Positions 46,415 through 55,868 of a stretch of 64,000 nucleotides of DNA are shown piece after piece. How positions within the stretch are numbered: position 1 is the stretch's first letter; each line of letters starts with the position of its first letter. Below the pieces are notes generated by a model, which saw only the letters and a program-made list of their open reading frames with translations, made no database searches and was not told the origin of the DNA. Both the position numbers and the translations under genes were made by a program. Origin of the DNA: Nitrosomonas sp. Is35. GTDB taxonomy: Bacteria > Pseudomonadota > Gammaproteobacteria > Burkholderiales > Nitrosomonadaceae. Location: positions 620,001 through 684,000 of the forward strand of contig NZ_JAWJZH010000001.1 in NCBI RefSeq assembly GCF_033063295.1, given 5' to 3'.

Positions 46415-46434
46415 GGGCCAATAATCATTGGCCC
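46415..46434. repeat. REP-like palindrome, copy B (3' end of the RAYT gene)
   Basis: GGGCCAAT-(AATC)-ATTGGCCC, perfect 8-bp arms, a variant of the GGGGCAAAT palindrome seen four more times in this island. It abuts the TAA stop codon of the RAYT gene at 46435-46437. Confidence 0.8.
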
Positions 46435-46974
46435 TTATACATAATAAGTATCGACTTCCCAGCGCTGCGGATTGGTTTGAATATATTCCGCGATTTTCAG
46501 GTAAGCATCCTCGTTGCGGATAATGTGCTCATAATAATTGCGCTGCCAAACCGCATGAATATCGGTATTGGCGCGAAACCACCGGGTAACGCCAATTTTG
46601 AATCCCCTCACCATCGATCCAATCGTGCGGGATGTGCCATGTTGTAATGGCCGGGGTGTTTTTTTGGATGGTTGGGGCAAATAATCATTTGCCCCTACGT
46701 TATTTACCCCAACGGTAATAATTCCATGCACATGATTGGGCATCACCACGAATTCATCCAATGTGACCTGCGGAAAATGCTCGGGTATCGCACACCAGCA
46801 TTTTTCAACGATCTGCCCCGCTGTATTCAACGCCATAAACCCATCAACAATTTCCCCAAACAACGGCGCCCGGTTATGGGTGCAAACGGTAATGAAATAG
46901 GCTCCAGCCTGTGAATAATCATAACCTTGCAATCGAATCGATTTGCGCCGATGGATGGTTGGATTGTAGGTCAT
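46435..46974 (-). CDS. REP-associated tyrosine transposase (RAYT, Y1/IS200-like)
   Basis: A 179-residue Y1 HUH nuclease. It has YDYSQAGAYFITVCTHNR at the start, the HUH motif in VVMPNHVHGIITV, and the catalytic-tyrosine region WQRNYYEHIIRNEDAYLKIAEYI near the end. RAYTs act on REP palindromes. This one has palindromes at both flanks (46415-46434, 46999-47020) and a third inside its own coding sequence (46674-46695) that encodes [14 protein letters not shown] at about residues 88-101, between the HUH and Tyr blocks. It lies between hsdS and vapB on the same strand. Confidence 0.92.
   Translation of the reverse strand: MTYNPTIHRRKSIRLQGYDYSQAGAYFITVCTHNRAPLFGEIVDGFMALNTAGQIVEKCWCAIPEHFPQVTLDEFVVMPNHVHGIITVGVNNVGANDYLPQPSKKTPRPLQHGTSRTIGSMVRGFKIGVTRWFRANTDIHAVWQRNYYEHIIRNEDAYLKIAEYIQTNPQRWEVDTYYV
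46674..46712. repeat. REP-like palindrome, copy C (inside the RAYT gene)
   Basis: Core GGGGCAAAT-(AATC)-ATTTGCCCC at 46674-46695 followed by a related 15-nt unit up to 46712. Read on the coding minus strand it gives VGVNN, VGAND and YLPQ without disturbing the frame. Confidence 0.88.
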
Positions 46975-46998
46975 GGTGTTCTTTTATGCGGTGTTGTT

Positions 46999-47020
46999 GG
47001 GGCAAATGATTATTTGCCCC
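46999..47020. repeat. REP-like palindrome, copy D (hsdS stop)
   Basis: Core GGGGCAAAT-(GATT)-ATTTGCCCC with perfect 9-bp arms. The TAG stop codon of hsdS (47020-47022, complement) is formed by the edge of this element, in the flanking CTACGG that also follows copies C and E. Confidence 0.88.
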
Positions 47021-48150
47021 TACGGATAATCGACCCGCACCTCGCCGCTCATCAGTTTGGGGAGCAGGGTGTCGCGGAGGGTTTCTAGGGTGCGGATTTG
47101 TGTTGAATTGGAATTAATTTTTTTAAGTGCAGATTCGCACCATTCAATTGAATTACTCAGGATTGATTTCGAAGGGATATTTATTTTTAGATCCTTTAAC
47201 TGATCAAAAGTTATTTGCGGAAAAGTACCTGAACGTGATTCAGCCAATAGCTGCAACCAATCTACAGTTTGAGAATTTGTTAAGAAGAAATAAACAAAAG
47301 CTTGACTCAAAAATCCTTTTGATCGCAGCACCATTAATTTTGTAGATACAACATAATCTTCTGCATCAAAATGTATATATGCCCATCTTCCATTTGCTGG
47401 TCTTATCTCGCTGAATAAAATGTCATTCCGTTGTATTGATTTTTTTGCTTGACCAGGTAACGAGTTAACATTGACTTGAGAGTTATTTAAAACATCCCCT
47501 TTGTAAATATCAGAAGTATTGAGAAAAATAATCGTATCTGTCTGGAGTCTATGTGTTATCGAGACACTTTCAATTAACTCTCCTAGAGTCAATTGATTTT
47601 CTGATTGAATCTCCGCTTCCTCCACAAACCACTGCCTGAAAAGCGTTTCAGCCATGGCTTCGAGGGTTTTGTTCTGGCGGTGCAGCAGGTCTATTTTGTC
47701 GTCAAGGCTGCTGAGGACGGAGGCGATGGCTTTTTGTTCTTCAATAGGAGGTAATAGAATATCTAAATCATATACTTCATCCCTATTAGTTGATGGTATA
47801 GCTGAGCCGCTATCCATTGAGTTTATATCAATGCATTTAAACCAATAATACAAATAGACTACATCCAAATCTTCGAGTTTGTTTTTTGTGTAAAAAGCAG
47901 TGTCTATAACAAAAAAAGGAAACTTTGCTAAGTGAACACCTCTGTAAGCGCCTTTTCTTCCGATTATTAGCGATGGTCCATCATGAAGGTATAATTCTGT
48001 AACACCAATTTTTCCATTTGTACCAAAAACATCAAAATAACCATTTCCATTTCGATAGTTCTGAAGTGCCTTGCCATATTCCAGTGTCAAAATATCCCCG
48101 ATTTTTAAATCGCGCCATTTTGGTGAATCTATACTTTGAATCTCACTCAC
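47020..48150 (-). CDS. hsdS: type I restriction-modification specificity subunit (HsdS)
   Basis: A 376-residue specificity subunit with two variable target-recognition domains (about 1-130 and 190-320). Each is followed by a conserved helical region: [42 protein letters not shown] in the middle and [19 protein letters not shown] at the end. The first halves of the DNA target are set by these domains, so sequence specificity cannot be predicted. The start overlaps the hsdM end by 4 bp (ATGA-type). The C-terminus stops just after SGEVRVDYP at a stop codon lying in a REP-like repeat, slightly earlier than usual for the family. Confidence 0.92.
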   Translation of the reverse strand: MSEIQSIDSPKWRDLKIGDILTLEYGKALQNYRNGNGYFDVFGTNGKIGVTELYLHDGPSLIIGRKGAYRGVHLAKFPFFVIDTAFYTKNKLEDLDVVYLYYWFKCIDINSMDSGSAIPSTNRDEVYDLDILLPPIEEQKAIASVLSSLDDKIDLLHRQNKTLEAMAETLFRQWFVEEAEIQSENQLTLGELIESVSITHRLQTDTIIFLNTSDIYKGDVLNNSQVNVNSLPGQAKKSIQRNDILFSEIRPANGRWAYIHFDAEDYVVSTKLMVLRSKGFLSQAFVYFFLTNSQTVDWLQLLAESRSGTFPQITFDQLKDLKINIPSKSILSNSIEWCESALKKINSNSTQIRTLETLRDTLLPKLMSGEVRVDYP

Positions 48151-49772
48151 ACCTTCACCCTCGCCAAACTCTCAACAATTGCCCGGTTCAGCGCTTCTTC
48201 TTCCTGCAACTGCGCCTCAAATTCCGCTTTCAACGCTGCAAAACGCTCGGGGAAATTAAAATCGTCTTCTTCGTCCGGCAGCTCGACGTATCGTCCCGGT
48301 GTCAGGACGTAATCCAGTTCGGCGACGCGCGAAATCGGCACCGATGCACAGAAGCCTTTGATGTCTTCATACGGCTGGATTCCCGCCTGCGCGGGAATGA
48401 CGGCGGCATTGCGCCAGGCGTGGTAGGTGCTGGCGATTTGTTGGATGTCGTCATGCGACAATTCGCGCGTGCGGCGGTTGATCAAATGGCCGAGGTTGCG
48501 GGCGTCGATGAACAGAATTTCGTGGGGGCGGGGGTGTTGTTGGGGCAAATGATTATTTGCCCGTACATCATTTGCCCCAACGTTATTTGCCCCTACGGTT
48601 GCGGCAATGCGATTCCGATTCAAAAACCACAATGCCGCCGGAATTTGCGTATTCAGAAACAATTTGGCGGGCAGGTTGACGATGCAGTCGATCAGGTTGC
48701 CATCGGTAATGAGGCGCTTGCGGATGTCGCCTTCGCCGGAGGTTTTGGAGGTGAGGGCGCCTTTCGCCAGCACCACCCCGGCAATGCCGGTGGGCGATAG
48801 GTGATAGACGAAATGCTGTAGCCAGGCGAAGTTGGCATTGCCGGGCGGCGGCGTGCCATATTGCCAGCGCGCGTCGCCGCGCAGTTGTTCGCCGCTCCAG
48901 TCGCTGACGTTGAACGGCGGGTTGGCGATGATGAAATCGGCTTTCAGGTCTTTGTGCGCATCGTTCAGAAACGAACCTTCGTTGTTCCATTTCACTTGCG
49001 AGCTGTCGATGCCGCGGATGGCGAGGTTCATTTTCGCCAGCCGCCAGGTGGTTTGGTTGCTTTCCTGCCCGTAGATGGAGATATCGTTGATGCGGCCTTG
49101 GTGTTCTTCGACAAACTTTTCCGATTGCACGAACATGCCGCCGGAACCGCAACACGGATCGAATACGCGCCCTTTGTACGGTTCGAGCATATTCACCAGC
49201 AGTTCGACGATGCTGCGCGGGGTGTAGAACTGGCCGCCTTGCTTGCCTTCCGCCAAGGCGAATTCGCCGAGGAAATATTCGAACACGTGGCCGAGTACGT
49301 CTTGGCTGCGCGCTTTGGCATCGCCGAGCGCAATATTGCCGATCAGGTCGATCAATTCACCCAGTGAGGTGGGATCGAGGTTTTGCCGCGCGTAGACTTT
49401 GGGCAGCACGCCCTTGAGCGATGGATTTTCCTTTTCAATCGCGTCCATGGCGGTATCGACATGAGTGCCGATAGCGGGTTGCTTGGCGTGCGCCACCAGA
49501 TGCGGCCAGCGCGCTTCGGCGGGAACGAAGAAGACATTTTCCGCCTGGTATTCATCCTTGTCTTCCGGGTCGGCTCCGGCGAGATCACCTTCACCTTTTT
49601 CTAGCCGGTCATGCAGTTCCTCGAACGCATCGGAAATGTATTTCAGGAACATCAATCCGAGCACGACATGCTTGTATTCGGCCGCGTCGATGTTCTTACG
49701 TAACTTGTCGGCGGCTTTCCACAGTTGCTTTTCCAGCGGTTCTTGTTTGATCTCTTTCGTGGCTTTCTTCAT
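48147..49772 (-). CDS. hsdM: type I restriction-modification methyltransferase subunit (HsdM)
   Basis: A 541-residue N6-adenine methylase with an N-terminal helical domain ([35 protein letters not shown]), SAM motif [13 protein letters not shown], catalytic NPPFN, and [13 protein letters not shown]. At about residues 391-411 it carries [15 protein letters not shown] and HLPQQ, exactly where a REP-like repeat sits, between the FLNRNR strand and [12 protein letters not shown], which are adjacent in ordinary HsdM proteins. It is the first gene of the island and lies about 85 bp after the gatB stop codon. Confidence 0.95.
   Translation of the reverse strand: MKKATKEIKQEPLEKQLWKAADKLRKNIDAAEYKHVVLGLMFLKYISDAFEELHDRLEKGEGDLAGADPEDKDEYQAENVFFVPAEARWPHLVAHAKQPAIGTHVDTAMDAIEKENPSLKGVLPKVYARQNLDPTSLGELIDLIGNIALGDAKARSQDVLGHVFEYFLGEFALAEGKQGGQFYTPRSIVELLVNMLEPYKGRVFDPCCGSGGMFVQSEKFVEEHQGRINDISIYGQESNQTTWRLAKMNLAIRGIDSSQVKWNNEGSFLNDAHKDLKADFIIANPPFNVSDWSGEQLRGDARWQYGTPPPGNANFAWLQHFVYHLSPTGIAGVVLAKGALTSKTSGEGDIRKRLITDGNLIDCIVNLPAKLFLNTQIPAALWFLNRNRIAATVGANNVGANDVRANNHLPQQHPRPHEILFIDARNLGHLINRRTRELSHDDIQQIASTYHAWRNAAVIPAQAGIQPYEDIKGFCASVPISRVAELDYVLTPGRYVELPDEEDDFNFPERFAALKAEFEAQLQEEEALNRAIVESLARVKV
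48540..48598. repeat. REP-like palindrome with tandem 15-nt units, copy E (inside hsdM)
   Basis: The core at 48542-48563 has one mismatch in the arms. It is followed by two further 15-nt units containing TTTGCCCCAACGTTA and TTTGCCCCTACGGTT. On the minus strand the units read [10 protein letters not shown] and VRANN, then HLPQQ, so one unit equals five codons. This is the longest copy. Confidence 0.88.
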
Positions 49773-49857
49773 ACCGGCTTCATTTCCTCGATGGCAGAAA
49801 GCGCTTTACGGCCTCATTCTGTTGATCCGGTGCAAGGGCAGTCCATCAGGCGGTTGT

Positions 49858-51297
49858 TTAGCCGTCCAGCTTTTTCTTCAATATGGCGTTTACTTGCGCG
49901 GGATTGGCTTTGCCTTGGGTGGCTTTCATGATCTGGCCGACCAGCGAGTTGAAGGCTTTTTCCTTACCGGCGCGGTAATCGGCGACTTGCTGTGCATTGG
50001 CGGCAAGTACTTGATCGACAATTTTTTCGATGGCGCTGTCGTCGGAAATTTGCTTGAGTCCTTTGGCGTCGATGATGGCGTCGGCATTCTTGTCCAGTTC
50101 GCCGTTCCACATACTTTCGAATACCGTCTTGGCGGCTTTGCCGGAGATTGTGCCGTCGCCGATGCGTTTCAGCAGCGCGGCGAGCTGCGCCGGGTTGATC
50201 GGGCAGGCGGCGATGTCGATGCCTTCCTTGTTCAGCTGCGCGCTGATCTCACCCATAATCCAGTTGGCGCACAGTTTGGCTTGTGCGGGCAATTCCCGGA
50301 CGGCGGCTTCAAAGTAATCCGCCATTTCGCGCGAGCCGGTCAGCACGGCCGCATCATAGGCGGACAATGCGAATTCCGCTACATAACGGTCCCGCCGCGC
50401 TTGCGGCAATTCCGGCAAAGCGGATTTGACCTGCTCGATCCAGCTTGCGGAGATCTCCACGGGTAACAAATCCGGATCGGGGAAGTAACGGTAATCGTTG
50501 GCGTCTTCCTTGCTGCGCATGGTGCGGGTTTCGTCTTTGTTAGCGTCGTACAGCCGGGTTTCCTGGCGGATCGAACCGCCGTCTTCGAGAATTTCTATTT
50601 GCCGCCGGGCTTCGTAATCGATGGCTTTTTCCAGAAAGCGGAACGAGTTCAGATTCTTGATTTCGCAGCGCGTGCCGAGTTTTTCCGTGCCGCGCGGGCG
50701 CACCGAGACATTCGCATCGCAGCGGAACGAGCCTTCCTGCATGTTGCCGTCGCAAATGCCGATCCAGCGCACCAGCGCGTGCAGCGTTTTGGCGTACGCC
50801 ACCGCTTCCGCGCTGCTGCGCATGTCCGGCTCGGAAACGATTTCCAGCAACGGCGTCCCGGCGCGGTTCAGATCGATGCCGCTCATGCCGTGGAAATCTT
50901 CGTGCAATGATTTACCGGCGTCTTCTTCCAAGTGCGCGCGCGTCAGGCGGACGGTTTTTTCAGTGCCGTCGACTTGAATCGCAATCGTGCCGCCTTGCAC
51001 CACCGGCAATTCGTACTGGCTGATTTGATAGCCTTTCGGTAAATCGGGATAAAAATAATTCTTGCGCGCGAAAATCGATGGCGAATTGATTTTCGCGCCG
51101 ACCGACAAGCCGAACTTGATCGCCCGTTCCACCGCGCCTTTGTTCAACACCGGTAGCACACCGGGCAGCGCCAGGTCGATCACGCACGCTTGCGTGTTGG
51201 GCGGTGCGCCATAGGCGGTGGAAGCGCCCGAGAAGATTTTGGAGTGCGTTGAAAGTTGCGCATGTACTTCAAGACCGATGACAATTTCCCACTGCAT
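49858..51297 (-). CDS. gatB: Asp-tRNA(Asn)/Glu-tRNA(Gln) amidotransferase subunit B
   Basis: A 479-residue GatB beginning [24 protein letters not shown], with the cradle-domain kinase-like region ([13 protein letters not shown]) and a C-terminal YqeY-like tail ([31 protein letters not shown]) that contacts tRNA. Length is standard. It forms the end of a gatC-gatA-gatB minus-strand operon that makes Gln-tRNA or Asn-tRNA by transamidation. Confidence 0.97.
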   Translation of the reverse strand: MQWEIVIGLEVHAQLSTHSKIFSGASTAYGAPPNTQACVIDLALPGVLPVLNKGAVERAIKFGLSVGAKINSPSIFARKNYFYPDLPKGYQISQYELPVVQGGTIAIQVDGTEKTVRLTRAHLEEDAGKSLHEDFHGMSGIDLNRAGTPLLEIVSEPDMRSSAEAVAYAKTLHALVRWIGICDGNMQEGSFRCDANVSVRPRGTEKLGTRCEIKNLNSFRFLEKAIDYEARRQIEILEDGGSIRQETRLYDANKDETRTMRSKEDANDYRYFPDPDLLPVEISASWIEQVKSALPELPQARRDRYVAEFALSAYDAAVLTGSREMADYFEAAVRELPAQAKLCANWIMGEISAQLNKEGIDIAACPINPAQLAALLKRIGDGTISGKAAKTVFESMWNGELDKNADAIIDAKGLKQISDDSAIEKIVDQVLAANAQQVADYRAGKEKAFNSLVGQIMKATQGKANPAQVNAILKKKLDG

Positions 51298-51343
51298 AAT
51301 GAATTTTCCAGCTAAATATGTATTTCACAAATGAAGGTTAATT

Positions 51344-52792
51344 TTAAACGGGTGACCGGCTATGCCAATCCGTGACCAATTGGTATTGGTGCGCAACGTT
51401 GAGCATCTGCGCTTCCTTAAAATAATTGCCAATGATGTGCAAGCCGATGGGGCGGTTTTTGTCGCCGAAACCGATCGGAATCGACATAGCCGGCATGCCG
51501 GTCAGGTTGGCCGCGCTGGTGTAGATATCGGACAAGTACATCTGGATCGGGTCGCCGCTTTTTTCACCCAGATTGAAGGCGACCGTCGGTGTCGTCGGAC
51601 CCATGATGATGTCGCATTGTTGATAGGCTTCGGCAAAATCCTGCGCGATCAGGCGGCGCAGCTTTTGCGCTTTGATGTAATAGGCATCGTAGTAACCGTG
51701 CGATAACACGTACGTGCCGATCAAAATGCGCCGTTTCACTTCGGGACCGAATCCTTGCGCGCGCGATTTGCGGTACATATCGGCCAGATCGCTGTACGAC
51801 TCGGCGCGATGGCCATAGCGCACGCCGTCAAAGCGGGATAAATTGCTCGATGCTTCGGCGGGCGCCAGCACATAATAAACCGGGATTGCCAGCGGCGCGT
51901 TCGGCAAGGAAATCTCGACTGTTTGCGCACCCAGTTTGCGGTATTCATCCAACGCTTTGTCGATTGCGCTGGCAACGTCGCTGCTCATGCCCTCGGCGAA
52001 ATATTCCTTCGGCAGACCGATACGCAAGCCCGCTAACGGTTTTTGCAGATCGCGCGCATAGTCTTCGGCTTCGCGTTGCAGACTGGTGGAGTCACGCGGA
52101 TCGAAGCCGGTCATGACATTCAGCAGCAGCGCCAGGTCTTCCGCCGATTTGGCCATCGGGCCGCCTTGATCCAGGCTGGAAGCAAAAGCGATCATGCCGT
52201 AGCGCGACACCAGTCCGTAGGTTGGTTTGATTCCTGAAATGCCGCACAGCGCCGCGGGCTGGCGGATCGAGCCGCCGGTATCGGTGCCGGTCGCTGCCGG
52301 GGCCAATCTGGCGGCCACCGCGCAGGCTGCGCCACCCGAGCTGCCTCCCGGTACCGCAGCATGATCCCAGGGATTTTTCACCGGGCCATAATAGGACGTT
52401 TCATTGCTCGACCCCATGGCGAATTCGTCCATGTTGGTCTTACCGATGTTGACCGCACCGGCTTGATTGAAGCGTTCGATGACACCGGCGTCGTACGGTG
52501 AAACGAAATTCGACAGCATTTTTGAACCGCACGTTGTTAGCCAGCCTTTGGCGCAGAAAATGTCTTTTTGCGCAATCGGGATACCGGTTAACGGACCGGC
52601 TTGTCCGGCCGCGATCATTTGGTCGGCTGCGCGCGCTTGCGCCAGGCTTAGGTCTTCGTTGACAGTGATAAAGGCATTGTATTCCGGGTTAAGCTGCTTG
52701 ATGCGTTGCAGGAATTCGCTGGTCAGTTCAGTGCTGGAAATTTTCTTTCCGGCAAGCTGAATCGAGAGCTGTTTAAGGCTGGCGTTAAACAT
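51344..52792 (-). CDS. gatA: Asp-tRNA(Asn)/Glu-tRNA(Gln) amidotransferase subunit A
   Basis: A 482-residue amidase with the Ser-cisSer-Lys triad: Lys in [11 protein letters not shown], cis-Ser in [12 protein letters not shown] and the nucleophilic Ser within [17 protein letters not shown] sequence. It hydrolyses glutamine to supply ammonia to GatB. Length and motifs are normal. It lies 46 bp upstream of gatB. Confidence 0.97.
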   Translation of the reverse strand: MFNASLKQLSIQLAGKKISSTELTSEFLQRIKQLNPEYNAFITVNEDLSLAQARAADQMIAAGQAGPLTGIPIAQKDIFCAKGWLTTCGSKMLSNFVSPYDAGVIERFNQAGAVNIGKTNMDEFAMGSSNETSYYGPVKNPWDHAAVPGGSSGGAACAVAARLAPAATGTDTGGSIRQPAALCGISGIKPTYGLVSRYGMIAFASSLDQGGPMAKSAEDLALLLNVMTGFDPRDSTSLQREAEDYARDLQKPLAGLRIGLPKEYFAEGMSSDVASAIDKALDEYRKLGAQTVEISLPNAPLAIPVYYVLAPAEASSNLSRFDGVRYGHRAESYSDLADMYRKSRAQGFGPEVKRRILIGTYVLSHGYYDAYYIKAQKLRRLIAQDFAEAYQQCDIIMGPTTPTVAFNLGEKSGDPIQMYLSDIYTSAANLTGMPAMSIPIGFGDKNRPIGLHIIGNYFKEAQMLNVAHQYQLVTDWHSRSPV

Positions 52793-52892
52793 GGATTTAC
52801 TGATGAGAGAAAAATAAAATGTTGCGTATAATTGCGCTGTTCTTTAAGTCTTGTGCTTTCTTTGGCTTGCCTTGCTACGATAGTCTGTTCTG

Positions 52893-53180
52893 CTATTCAA
52901 TAACTTGCGGCACCAGATACAGACCGGCTTCGACTTGCGGTGCTATTGATTGATATAATTCGCGTTGGTCGGTTTCAGTAACTTCATCTTCACGTAAACG
53001 CTGCACGACGCTTTGCGCATGAGACATGGGTTCCACTGTCGATGTATCGACCGCTTGCATGGATTCAATCAAATTGAAAATACCGGATAACTGAGTCAAA
53101 GTTTCTTTGGCCTCATTGTCGTCAATTTCGATATACGCAAGATCAGCAATGCGTTTTACGTCGCTAACAGATAAAGTCAT
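52893..53180 (-). CDS. gatC: Asp-tRNA(Asn)/Glu-tRNA(Gln) amidotransferase subunit C
   Basis: A 95-residue Gat[56 protein letters not shown] 53180 fits the family start better than the in-frame upstream start at 53204. GatC wraps between GatA and GatB to stabilise the complex. It is the first gene of the operon and is divergent from mreB, with about 130 bp between the starts. Confidence 0.93.
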   Translation of the reverse strand: MTLSVSDVKRIADLAYIEIDDNEAKETLTQLSGIFNLIESMQAVDTSTVEPMSHAQSVVQRLREDEVTETDQRELYQSIAPQVEAGLYLVPQVIE

Positions 53181-53285
53181 TTTAATCGGTAACCTTATAT
53201 TCAAATAACTATTAGAGTATCATGCCCCGTTTTAACCGGCGTATTATTTTTTGATGGTTTTATTTATTATTCGCTCTCATCATAA

Positions 53286-54368
<1,083 letters not shown>

Positions 54369-54445
54369 ATCTATTAGTTGGTTAATTATTTTTATCTCTT
54401 TCCTTATTGGTTGAAAAATAAATCGATAGTTGAATACGGGACGTA

Positions 54446-55336
54446 ATGGAAACAGTTCCTCAGTTTTTCAGACATGGCCCCGGCCCGTTCACGCGGCTGT
54501 TTGTATTCACCTTATTGTCCTGTTTACTCATCGCTGAAGATACGCGTCTCAAGTATTTCCCGCAATTCCGCCAGACCATCGGGGTGATCATCTTTCCATT
54601 GCAGAAAATTGCATATATTCCCGCCAGCATTTACGACCAAATCGGCGAATTCATCGCCAGTTTCTATTTGCTGGAAGAAAACGAGAAGCTCAGACGGCTC
54701 TATCTGGACAATCGTGAACAGCTGCTGAAATTGGATGCCCTGGAAGCCGAGAATGCGCAACTGCGCAAACTGCTGGGCGCGGTGCAGCAAATTGAAACGG
54801 CCACTAAAACCAAAGCGGTTCTGGCAGAAATTCTGTACACGCCGCGCGACCCGTTCAGTCATAAGATTACTTTGAATAAAGGCAGTCGGCATCATATCCA
54901 GCTGGGTCAAGCGGTGATTGACGATCAAGGCATCGTCGGGCAAATCACGCAGCTGTATCCCTGGTCGTCGGAAGTTACGCTGCTGACCGATAAGGATCAT
55001 TCGGTGCCGGTGCAAGTGGTGCGCAACAGTTTACGTTCGGTGGTGTCCGGCACCGGTAGAAACGATGAATTGGAATTGCGCTATTTATCCGTTAACACCG
55101 ATATTCAGCGTGGTGATCTGCTGGTGACCTCCGGAATCGGCGGGGTTTATCCTCCCGGTATTCCTGTTGCGGCGGTGTTAAGAATCGAACGCGATCCGAC
55201 CGGTGATTTCGCGCAGATTATCAGTACCCCCGTTGCCGGTGTGGACCGGAACCGGCAAGTTTTGATTCTGGCGCTGGTGCAACCCGAATCCAACGAATCT
55301 CAAGAGACGCCTGCAATTGAACCCGGGAAAAATTAA
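54446..55336 (+). CDS. mreC: rod shape-determining protein MreC
   Basis: A 296-residue bitopic protein with an N-terminal membrane helix (LFVFTLLSCLLIAED), a periplasmic coiled coil (about 70-110, LLEENEKLRRLYLDNREQLLKLDALEAENAQLRKLL region) and a beta-domain core containing GQAVIDDQGIVGQI and GDLLVTSGIGGVYPPGIPV. It links MreB to PBP2 and RodA. The last 20 bp overlap the TTG-start reading of mreD. Confidence 0.95.
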   Translation: METVPQFFRHGPGPFTRLFVFTLLSCLLIAEDTRLKYFPQFRQTIGVIIFPLQKIAYIPASIYDQIGEFIASFYLLEENEKLRRLYLDNREQLLKLDALEAENAQLRKLLGAVQQIETATKTKAVLAEILYTPRDPFSHKITLNKGSRHHIQLGQAVIDDQGIVGQITQLYPWSSEVTLLTDKDHSVPVQVVRNSLRSVVSGTGRNDELELRYLSVNTDIQRGDLLVTSGIGGVYPPGIPVAAVLRIERDPTGDFAQIISTPVAGVDRNRQVLILALVQPESNESQETPAIEPGKN

Positions 55337-55868
55337 AGCGGGCCATGTCAACAAGGACCAGTACATCAGACAGGATGTGTTCGTGCCTGCCAGTAATTGG
55401 TTTGTCGCCGCCAGTTTGATTGTTGCGTTGATTCTGAATTTCTTGCCGCTAGAGGGCGAATTCCTGTTGTTACGCCCGGACTTTTTAGCGCTTACGATCG
55501 CGTATTGGAATATTAATTATCCGCACAAAATGGGTATGAGCGTTGCTTTCGGCTTGGGGTTGATGATGGATGTCGGTAACGCTGGCATACTGGGGCAGCA
55601 CGCCTTGGCTTATTGTATCGTGGTCTATCTCACTTTGGTTTTTGGCCGCCGGTTGCGGCTGTTCACGCCGGTAAAACAAGCGCCGCAGATTGGTTTGGTG
55701 TTGTTGATGATGCAGTGGATCATTGTATTGGTTGCACTATCGACGGATTCTTTATTACCGGATTGGCAATATTACCTGGCTACGGTGGCGGGAGCGTTAC
55801 TGTGGGTGCCGGTTTCTTATCTGTTTACGCTGCTGCTGCGGCAAAAACCAGATCCTGATGCTTTATGA
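55317..55868 (+). CDS. mreD: rod shape-determining protein MreD
   Basis: A 183-residue (from TTG 55317) or 163-residue (from GTG 55377) membrane protein with about five helices: LIVALILNFLPL, MSVAFGLGLMMDVGNAGILGQHALAY and a C-terminal YLFTLLLRQK. No ATG is available. The shorter form matches the usual MreD length, while the longer overlaps mreC by 20 bp. The start is undecided. The stop overlaps the mrdA start by 4 bp. Confidence 0.88.
   Translation: MNPGKIKAGHVNKDQYIRQDVFVPASNWFVAASLIVALILNFLPLEGEFLLLRPDFLALTIAYWNINYPHKMGMSVAFGLGLMMDVGNAGILGQHALAYCIVVYLTLVFGRRLRLFTPVKQAPQIGLVLLMMQWIIVLVALSTDSLLPDWQYYLATVAGALLWVPVSYLFTLLLRQKPDPDAL

Noticed and set aside
45066..48598. CRISPR-like repeat array in the RM island
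   Set aside because: The repeats are palindromes at irregular distances of several hundred to over a thousand bases, or direct 15-nt tandem units. There are no regular spacers and no cas genes; a REP/RAYT system explains them.
49465..50466. 333-codon plus-strand frame across the hsdM/gatB junction
   Set aside because: It is antisense to the ends of two confident genes and contains no recognisable domain.
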